From Robiginitomaculum sp. (GTDB lineage: Bacteria > Pseudomonadota > Alphaproteobacteria > Caulobacterales > Maricaulaceae), in contig JAKIUV010000100.1 of the NCBI GenBank assembly GCA_021647375.1, positions 1-8,211 on the forward strand: a DNA stretch of 8,211 nucleotides. Reading direction: 5' to 3'. Shown here one piece after another: positions 1 to 4,762 of this stretch. Position 1 is the first letter of the stretch. Each line of letters opens with the position of its first letter. Both the position numbers and the translations under genes were made by a program. The notes under the pieces were generated by a model. The model ran no database searches. It was not told the origin of the DNA and worked only from the letters and a program-made list of their open reading frames with translations.

Positions 1-852
1 GTGCCGTTCAAGTTGTTGCGGGACTTGCCTCCCGTCGTTCGTGGTTGTTGCCAGCACATTTTGTGGGTCAAGGCTTTTAACAAGCCCCGTTTCAGCGCGC
101 CGCATCCGGTCTATTTTCCCCGTGAGTAGTTCAAACCATGTGACGGGCGAAAGCGCCTCAAGCTCCTGCGCACGCTCTTGGTCGCCAAGCTGGGCGTGAA
201 TAGTATCCAAAAGCTCCATGACATAACCGCCTAAGCTTTCCTCTACCTCGTGCTGCTGGCGTTTTGTGGCCAGAGACATGAAAGCTCGCCTATAGGCAGA
301 TTGTTCTTCGATAAGTGTGAGCATTCTTTCAGTAAACTCTCGGTTCTTGAATACCTTTGAGCAAAATCCGTGTGCGCCCCAAGCCCGTTCGCGGCCAATC
401 CGTTCTTTCCATTGCAAAAAATTGGAATAAGCACTGACCTTAAGCGGATTTACATTCTCGGTATTCAGAGCAATTTCAATATTGAGGTCAATAACCGGGT
501 AGATAAATTTGTAGGTATAAGTATTGATAGCGGCAGCAAATTCTATGTCACCGTTTTGCACATTTTTGCGGTGCTTTAAAAGCTGTGCTTTGCTTTCCCT
601 TACCGCGTCCAGTTTTTTCGCCCATGCTTTGCTTTGCTTGTTTACAATATTATCAATCAAGGCATCGAGCGTATTGAGCGTTTGATCGGTCACAAGATAA
701 TGAGCGCGCAATTCATCACTAAAGATTTCCCCAGCACTATCAACGACCAAAGCGGTGTAACCACGCTCTATCTGTAATTCATGAGTCAGCGCACCTAGCG
801 TGTTTAAAAGCGGGGGCGTGAGCGCAGCGTGTTCAATGTCAAATTTCATCAT
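1..852 (-). CDS. NIT-domain nitrate/nitrite-sensing regulator, probably a NasR-like NIT-ANTAR antiterminator (partial, C-terminus off the left edge)
   Basis: The frame is open for 284 codons, from an ATG-ATG pair at 852/849 to the window edge. The protein is soluble, with no membrane segment or signal peptide, and looks mostly helical. Residues ~15-260 resemble the NIT domain (nitrate- and nitrite-sensing family). The first signature is HELQIERG at 24-31, followed by a strand reading LVVDSAGEIF. The second is WKERIGRERAWG at 148-159, and then LIEEQ-x-YRRAF at 180-191. A W-F-E-L-L-T-G-K-I-D-R-M-R segment at 239-251 closes the domain. In Klebsiella NasR, arginines in such signatures bind nitrate; R30, R154/R156 and R249/R251 are candidates here. 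The lack of membrane segments and the sequence type point to a NIT-ANTAR protein, whose RNA-binding ANTAR part would lie beyond the edge; that part is not seen, so another output domain is possible. The gene is divergent from narK1. Its start has only a weak purine-rich AAGAGACG upstream, so the exact start is less certain. Confidence 0.85.
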   Translation of the reverse strand, partial: MMKFDIEHAALTPPLLNTLGALTHELQIERGYTALVVDSAGEIFSDELRAHYLVTDQTLNTLDALIDNIVNKQSKAWAKKLDAVRESKAQLLKHRKNVQNGDIEFAAAINTYTYKFIYPVIDLNIEIALNTENVNPLKVSAYSNFLQWKERIGRERAWGAHGFCSKVFKNREFTERMLTLIEEQSAYRRAFMSLATKRQQHEVEESLGGYVMELLDTIHAQLGDQERAQELEALSPVTWFELLTGKIDRMRRAETGLVKSLDPQNVLATTTNDGRQVPQQLERH

Positions 853-894
853 AGGCGTATATCGTCTCTTGTTACAATTAGCCACACCCGACAA

Positions 895-922
895 TTAATA
901 GAGACAATTTGACCTAGGTCAA
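895..922 (-). promoter_or_regulatory. Predicted sigma70-type promoter of the NIT regulator gene
   Basis: Read on the minus strand, TTGACC (922-917) and TATTAA (900-895) are separated by 16 bp. They match the -35 consensus at 5 of 6 bases and the -10 at 4 of 6. The start of transcription would be near 888, giving a leader of about 36 nt. The -35 lies inside the CRP/FNR-family palindrome, so a bound regulator would be expected to block this promoter. Prediction from sequence only. Confidence 0.45.
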
Positions 923-923
923 A
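908..923 (+). promoter_or_regulatory. CRP/FNR-family binding site upstream of narK1
   Basis: This is a perfect 16-bp palindrome, TTTGACCTAGGTCAAA. The core TTGAC-N4-GTCAA has the form recognised by FNR-like regulators (FNR, ANR, DNR, NNR, NarR groups; canonical TTGAT-N4-ATCAA). Its centre at 915.5 lies 29.5 bp before CATAAA at 945-950, which puts it at about -41.5, the class II activation position. The T-to-C change in both half-sites may indicate an NNR/NarR-like protein rather than FNR itself, but the sequence cannot settle which one binds. Confidence 0.85.
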
Positions 924-944
924 CTTGTTCGTGGTAAACTTTGA

Positions 945-957
945 CATAAAGCATGTG
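945..957 (+). promoter_or_regulatory. Predicted -10 element and transcription start of narK1
   Basis: CATAAA at 945-950 matches TATAAT at four of six positions and is followed by a predicted start near 957. No proper -35 is present at the right distance; the CRP/FNR site takes its place. The resulting leader is only about 36 nt, with a strong ribosome binding site GGAGGG at 982-987 five bases before the ATG. The identical heptamer CATAAAG occurs at the second narK promoter at the same distance from its site. Confidence 0.55.
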
Positions 958-992
958 GCTCGTTGGGAGTCCGCATTATCTGGAGGGTTGAC

Positions 993-2468
993 ATGGAATT
1001 ACAAAACAAAGCCACGAGACTTTGGGGCGATTTTTTACGGGTAGACAAAGTCCAAATCAGGACATTTCATGTCACTTGGTTTACGTTCTTTTTGTGTTTC
1101 TTTGCTTGGTTCGGTATTGCACCTTTGATGGTGGTTGTACGTGAAGAACTTAGCCTGACCAAAGATCAAATCGGTTGGACAATTATTGGCGCGGTATCCG
1201 CAACGGTTTTTGCCCGGGTATTGATCGGCTATTTTTGTGACCGCTTCGGGCCGAGGTTAACCTATACTTGGTTGCTGATTTTTGCCGCGTTCCCGGTTAT
1301 GGGCATTGGCCTTGCCCACGATTTTACCACTTTTTTGATCTTTAGAATACTGATTGGTGTCATCGGCGCTTCTTTTGTTATCACCCAATATCATACAATC
1401 AATATGTTCGCACCAAATGTAGTTGGCCAAGCTCAGGCGACCAGTGCGGGCTGGGGCAATCTGGGCGGTGGTGTCACACAATTTATCATGCCTATGATTT
1501 TCTCGGTTTTTGTGGTCGGCTTTGGTGTCAATGAAGCCTTTGGCTGGCGCGCCTCTATGGTTGTGGCTGGTCTGGCGATTTTCGTCATGGGCTTTGTGTA
1601 TTATTTCTTCACGCAAGACACACCAGAGGGCAGTTACAAGGAATTACGCGCCCAAGGAAAATTACCGCCCGCCGGTCAAGCCAAAGGGAATTTTGCCGAT
1701 GCGCTCAAAGATTACCGAGTGTGGTTGCTGTTCTTTATATATGCGGCATGTTTTGGTATCGAGCTAACTATTTTGGGCACGCTGGCGATGTATATGTTCG
1801 ATTATTTTGGCCTTAGCTTGGTAACGGCGGGTTTGGTGGCGGCAAGCTTTGGTTTGATGAATTTGTTTGCTCGGACTCTAGGCGGCATTTTCGGTGACAA
1901 CTGCGCTTCGCTCTGGGGTCTTAAAGGCCGCGCTACATGGCTATTTATCGTCTTGTTCATCGAAGGTCTGGCCTTGATGTTGTTCTCGCAAATGAATGTG
2001 TTGTTCCTCGCTATTCCAACTTTATTGCTGTTTTCATTATTCGTGCAAATGTCAGAAGGTGCCACATTCTCAGTTGTCCCGTTTATTTCCAAAAAATCCT
2101 TAGGCGCGGTCGCAGGCGTCGTTGGCGCCGGCGGCAATGTCGGCGCGGTGACATTCGGATTTTTGTTCAAAGGTGATATAAGTTGGGATACTGCCTATCT
2201 CATCTTGGGTGTTTTTGTCACCATCGCTTCTTTCTCGGCTCTGCTCATTCGCTTTACTAAGCAAGACGAGATTGAAGCCGAAGAGCGCTTTGACAAGGGC
2301 TATACCCAGCACAGAAAAGAGGCAGCCCGTAAACATCTTGAGGTTTTGGGTATGAGCGATGAAGAAATAGACGATGTTAAAATATTCGGCAGTCGCAAGG
2401 CATATGCCTATAAACGCCTCGAAGCACTGGGAGTTGATATGACAAATTTGAAGTTGAAAAACGACTAA
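993..2468 (+). CDS. narK1: Nitrate/nitrite transporter, NarK1 type (major facilitator superfamily)
   Basis: This is a 491-residue inner-membrane protein of the nitrate/nitrite porter family, with about 12 membrane segments between residues ~27 and ~425. Visible hallmarks are the MFS motif GYFCDRFGPR (79-88), the first nitrate signature AGWGNLGGG (152-160) and the second GAGGNVG (378-384). R75 and R294 are in the places expected for the two substrate-binding arginines. The AGWGNLGGG form places it with NarK1-like proteins, thought to bring in nitrate with protons; the mechanism is inferred from the family. The ATG at 993 was chosen because GGAGGG lies five bases upstream; the in-frame TTG at 963 has no such site and is only six bases past the predicted transcript start. 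About 65 charged residues follow the last membrane segment and contain a short internal duplication (441-453 and 468-480), which is unusual. It is the first gene of the nar cluster and has its own CRP/FNR-type promoter. Confidence 0.93.
   Translation: MELQNKATRLWGDFLRVDKVQIRTFHVTWFTFFLCFFAWFGIAPLMVVVREELSLTKDQIGWTIIGAVSATVFARVLIGYFCDRFGPRLTYTWLLIFAAFPVMGIGLAHDFTTFLIFRILIGVIGASFVITQYHTINMFAPNVVGQAQATSAGWGNLGGGVTQFIMPMIFSVFVVGFGVNEAFGWRASMVVAGLAIFVMGFVYYFFTQDTPEGSYKELRAQGKLPPAGQAKGNFADALKDYRVWLLFFIYAACFGIELTILGTLAMYMFDYFGLSLVTAGLVAASFGLMNLFARTLGGIFGDNCASLWGLKGRATWLFIVLFIEGLALMLFSQMNVLFLAIPTLLLFSLFVQMSEGATFSVVPFISKKSLGAVAGVVGAGGNVGAVTFGFLFKGDISWDTAYLILGVFVTIASFSALLIRFTKQDEIEAEERFDKGYTQHRKEAARKHLEVLGMSDEEIDDVKIFGSRKAYAYKRLEALGVDMTNLKLKND
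2313..2432 (+). repeat. Internal duplication in the cytoplasmic tail of NarK1
   Basis: Residues 441-453 (RKEAARKHLEVLG) and 468-480 (RKAYAYKRLEALG) match at 8 of 13 positions with a 27-residue period. Both copies could form amphipathic helices ending in L-G. They lie after the last membrane segment, so on the cytoplasmic side. Confidence 0.55.
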
Positions 2469-2471
2469 TAT

Positions 2472-2500
2472 CCCCCCCCGGGTTGGGCGGCTGCTTTTTC
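2472..2500 (+). terminator. Possible weak terminator after narK1
   Basis: Three bases after the narK1 stop there is a run of eight C, then GGGTT, GGGCGG and, four bases later, five T (2495-2499). CCCCCC can pair with GGGCGG with one mismatch around a seven-base loop. The order GC-rich stem then T-run fits an intrinsic terminator, but the stem is imperfect. Confidence 0.35.
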
Positions 2501-2510
2501 ATCCTAATTT

Positions 2511-2566
2511 CTGCTCATGCCATTATTTGCCAAGATAACACTTCGCATTTTCAAATGGCTGAGCAG
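2511..2566. repeat. 13-bp inverted repeat between the convergent narK1 and small membrane gene
   Basis: CTGCTCA (2511-2517) plus GCCATT (2519-2524) pair with AATGGC (2554-2559) plus TGAGCAG (2560-2566). This gives 13 base pairs with a single bulged T at 2518 and a 29-base loop. It lies in the gap between two convergent genes, so it could end or protect both transcripts. Neither strand has a T-run directly after it, which argues against a standard intrinsic terminator. Confidence 0.6.
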
Positions 2567-2585
2567 GAAAGTGTAGAGAGAATTG

Positions 2586-2828
2586 CTAATGTGTATCTTC
2601 TGTCTTTTTAGAGATATAAGGTAATATATGTGCAAAACCCATGAGCAAATACATTAGCCACATACTGGTTAGTAGGCTTGGTTGAGCGGTAGGCATTTCC
2701 ATAATATGCCCCATATCACTGTGCATAGCATGGCCACCGCCATTTCGTTCTGCCATGAAGTTAATATAGGCAAGGATAAAAAACACAGGCGTAACGCCGT
2801 ACTTTATGATAGTTCTAAGCATTTTCAT
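2586..2828 (-). CDS. Small two-segment membrane protein with a His/Met-rich loop, function unknown
   Basis: This gene encodes 80 residues. A hydrophobic segment lies at about 8-25 (YGVTPVFFILAYINFMAE region) and a second at about 52-72 (LLTSMWLMYLLMGFAHILPY). Between them is a loop rich in Gly, His and Met (GGGHAMHSDMGHIMEMP), the kind of composition seen in copper-handling proteins. Three His and four Met within 17 residues suggest metal binding, but this is inference. The start is ATG at 2828 with GGAG about 11 bases upstream, a slightly long spacing; Met3 is an alternative. The two clear hydrophobic segments and coherent composition make it look real rather than a chance frame. It is convergent with narK1 and divergent from narK2, and it shares the narK2 promoter region. 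I do not recognise a named family. Confidence 0.6.
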   Translation of the reverse strand: MKMLRTIIKYGVTPVFFILAYINFMAERNGGGHAMHSDMGHIMEMPTAQPSLLTSMWLMYLLMGFAHILPYISKKTEDTH

Positions 2829-2897
2829 GATGATTGTGGCTCCATTTTCCTAATAGTAATATTCACATTTTCCTGAACATAGCAGGTGGTAAATAAC

Positions 2898-2918
2898 AAT
2901 GCGCCAAAGTGCCGCATT
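2898..2918. repeat. Short inverted repeat AATGCG-N9-CGCATT upstream of the small membrane gene
   Basis: Two perfect 6-bp arms (2898-2903 and 2913-2918) flank nine bases. The element lies 70 bp upstream of the start of the leftward small gene and could be an operator or a small leader hairpin. The sequence gives no way to choose between these. Confidence 0.35.
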
Positions 2919-2972
2919 CAGAAACTAGAGCTAGCTAGCGGGGCACCCCGTTGTTTGTCCAAAAACATCCAG

Positions 2973-3001
2973 ATAAAATACAGAGTTTTGACATAGGTCA
3001 A
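2973..3001 (-). promoter_or_regulatory. Possible leftward promoter of the small membrane gene
   Basis: On the minus strand, TTGACC (3001-2996) lies 17 bp from TTTTAT (2978-2973), a 4 of 6 match to the -10 consensus. The -35 is inside the CRP/FNR site, as at the NIT gene. It would give a leader of roughly 135 nt, which is long, so the true promoter may be elsewhere. Confidence 0.25.
2988..3001 (+). promoter_or_regulatory. CRP/FNR-family binding site upstream of narK2
   Basis: TTGACATAGGTCAA has perfect TTGAC/GTCAA half-sites with a 4-bp spacer, the same half-sites as upstream of narK1. The centre at 2994.5 is 29.5 bp before CATAAA at 3024-3029, giving the class II position of about -41.5. A single extra half-site, GGTCAA, lies at 3045-3050 inside the predicted leader. 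Confidence 0.85.
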
Positions 3002-3023
3002 ACACGCCTTCTTCAAGAGCAGG

Positions 3024-3036
3024 CATAAAGGTGACG
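3024..3036 (+). promoter_or_regulatory. Predicted -10 element and transcription start of narK2-narG
   Basis: CATAAA at 3024-3029 is followed by a predicted start near 3036 and a leader of about 52 nt. The ribosome binding site GGGAGA at 3075-3080 lies seven bases before the ATG. The hexamer and its distance to the regulator site are the same as at narK1. Confidence 0.55.
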
Positions 3037-3087
3037 GCTAATTAGGTCAAAGCATACGCCTATCATTTTGAAAAGGGAGAGCTGGAA

Positions 3088-4695
3088 ATGGCAAAAGATT
3101 TATACGAGTGGGATCCGGAAAACGAGGTTCAATGGAACGCGGAAGGTAAGAAAATAGCCAACCGAAATTTGTGGATTTCAATCCCAGCACTACTCTGCGG
3201 TTTCGCAGTTTGGTTATACTGGGGTATTATTACGGTTCAGATGATCAATCTGGGCTACCCGTTTGAGAAATCGCAATTGTTCACTCTGGCCGCGATTGCT
3301 GGCCTTACGGGCGCGACTTTACGTATTCCGTCGACATTTTTCATTCGCCTTGCGGGGGGACGAAACACCATTTTTCTAACCACGGCTTTATTATTGATAC
3401 CGGCACTTGGTACAGGTTTTTTATTGCAAAACCCTGATACGCCGCTCTGGAAGTTCCAACTCATGGCGCTTTTGTCTGGTATTGGCGGCGGTAATTTCTC
3501 AGCATCTATGTCCAACATTTCCTTTTTCTTTCCCAAAAAAGTTCAAGGATATTCTCTGGGTATGAATGCTGGTCTTGGTAATTTTGGTGTGACCACAATG
3601 CAAATTGTTATTCCGCTTGTAATGACTGTTGGTATGTTTGGCGGCACATCTATGACGCTCAAAGCTACATCGGGTACCTTAATCGGTAAAATTCCAGCAG
3701 GCACAGAAACTTTCTTGCACAATGCCGGGTTTATTTGGGCGGCCATTTTAATACCAATCGTGATAGCGGCTTGGATCGGCATGAACAATATCAAGGCCGA
3801 TCATGTGTCCCCGAACATCAAAGGGCCCATGGGCGCCTTTGCCAAAATTTTGGGTATGTTATTTATCGGCTTTGTCACCGCAACATTTGGTTTGTGGTTG
3901 ATGCTTCCGGCTGATGTCGGAGGCTCTGGCATGATGTTGTCCAAATGGATTGTGTTACCAATTGTTGTTGTGTTGACGGTTTTTGCCTTACGCATGATCC
4001 CCGGAGCCATCGGGCAAAGCCTCAAACACCAATATCAGATTTTCAATAACAAACATACATGGGCCATGACGATTATCTACACCATGACCTTTGGATCTTT
4101 CATTGGCTACGCGGTGGCATTTGGTCTGGCTATCAAGGTCATATTCGGCTTCCAGCATATTATGGTTGACGGTATTATGACCCACGGAACCCCAAATCCA
4201 GATGGGCCATCGGCTTTGATGTTTGCTTGGACAGGGCCGTTCATAGGAGCGCTTATCCGACCTCTCGGCGGCATGATCTCCGATAAAATTGGCGGTGCCA
4301 AAGTGACCCAAATCATATCTTTTATCATGGTCGCCTCTGCGCTTGGCGTAGCCTATTTCATGAAACAGGCCTATGTCTCTGCAACGCCCCAGGACTATTT
4401 TGTTCCGTTCTTAATTTTGTTCCTCATCCTGTTTGCCGCCACCGGCATAGGAAATGGTTCAACATTCAAGACCATTGCCGTAGTGTTTGACAAGGAACAA
4501 GCTGGCCCTGTGCTTGGTTGGACAGCGGCAATTGCGGCTTATGGTGCATTCATTATTCCCAAAGTGTTCGGCGAGCAAATCAAAGCCACAACACCAGAAT
4601 ACGCGCTTTATGGTTTCGCCGCATTCTATGTGTTGTGCATCATCATTAACTGGTGGTTCTATTTGCGACCAAATGCCTATGTGAAGAACCCTTAA
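3088..4695 (+). CDS. narK2: Nitrate/nitrite antiporter, E. coli NarK (NarK2) type, with two extra membrane segments
   Basis: This is a 535-residue inner-membrane transporter that aligns along its length with E. coli NarK (463 residues). Shared blocks include NRNLWIS (25-31), the nitrate signature GLGNFG (162-167) and TFGSFIGY followed by GPFIGALIRPLGG. R79 and R391 correspond to the substrate-binding arginines R89 and R305 of E. coli NarK. Proteins of this type exchange external nitrate for internal nitrite, preventing nitrite build-up during nitrate respiration. The extra length is mostly a block between the sixth and seventh core segments, with hydrophobic stretches at about 252-274 and 286-305, making about 14 segments. 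The second signature reads AIAAYGAFIIP (481-491), with Ala where E. coli has the first Gly. The start is ATG at 3088, supported by GGGAGA at 3075-3080. The gene has its own CRP/FNR-type promoter, and narG follows after 67 bp, so the two are probably one transcript. Confidence 0.95.
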   Translation: MAKDLYEWDPENEVQWNAEGKKIANRNLWISIPALLCGFAVWLYWGIITVQMINLGYPFEKSQLFTLAAIAGLTGATLRIPSTFFIRLAGGRNTIFLTTALLLIPALGTGFLLQNPDTPLWKFQLMALLSGIGGGNFSASMSNISFFFPKKVQGYSLGMNAGLGNFGVTTMQIVIPLVMTVGMFGGTSMTLKATSGTLIGKIPAGTETFLHNAGFIWAAILIPIVIAAWIGMNNIKADHVSPNIKGPMGAFAKILGMLFIGFVTATFGLWLMLPADVGGSGMMLSKWIVLPIVVVLTVFALRMIPGAIGQSLKHQYQIFNNKHTWAMTIIYTMTFGSFIGYAVAFGLAIKVIFGFQHIMVDGIMTHGTPNPDGPSALMFAWTGPFIGALIRPLGGMISDKIGGAKVTQIISFIMVASALGVAYFMKQAYVSATPQDYFVPFLILFLILFAATGIGNGSTFKTIAVVFDKEQAGPVLGWTAAIAAYGAFIIPKVFGEQIKATTPEYALYGFAAFYVLCIIINWWFYLRPNAYVKNP

Positions 4696-4707
4696 ACATA
4701 AAACGAG

Positions 4708-4733
4708 ACTCATCCCGCTACGGCGGGGTGAGT
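4708..4733 (+). promoter_or_regulatory. Hairpin with UACG tetraloop between narK2 and narG
   Basis: ACTCATCCCGC (4708-4718) pairs fully with GCGGGGTGAGT (4723-4733): 11 base pairs, one of them U-G, closed by C-UACG-G, a very stable UNCG-type loop. It begins 12 bases after the narK2 stop and ends 29 bases before the narG ATG. There is no T-run directly after it; the TTTTT at 4746-4750 is 12 bases further on. It is therefore more likely an mRNA processing or stability element, or a partial attenuator, than a full terminator. Confidence 0.6.
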
Positions 4734-4762
4734 GCAACTAAACTATTTTTCAGGAGACCAAG

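Noticed and set aside
243..434. Leftward 63-residue frame
   Set aside because: It lies in another frame within the NIT-domain gene, whose own frame is continuous and has clear family signatures.
963..992. In-frame TTG start giving a NarK1 ten residues longer
   Set aside because: The ATG at 993 has GGAGGG at ideal spacing, while TTG 963 has no ribosome binding site and lies six bases after the predicted transcript start.
924..992. ANTAR-type two-hairpin leader upstream of narK1
   Set aside because: The predicted leader is only about 36 nt. I found just one weak five-pair stem (957-971) and no pair of six-base loops with A first and G fourth.
1257..1616. Leftward 119-residue frame inside narK1
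   Set aside because: It is antisense to a well-recognised transporter, has no upstream ribosome site and its composition is that of a shadow frame.
2939..2950. CGGGGCACCCCG as a terminator
   Set aside because: The stem is at most four pairs once a sterically possible loop is left, and no T-run follows in either direction close enough to matter.
3036..3087. ANTAR-type two-hairpin leader upstream of narK2
   Set aside because: About 52 nt with a CTAATTAG palindrome and no convincing tandem stem-loops of the required kind.
4746..4750. TTTTT after the UACG hairpin as an intrinsic terminator
   Set aside because: The T-run starts 12 bases after the stem ends; an intrinsic terminator needs it directly after the stem.
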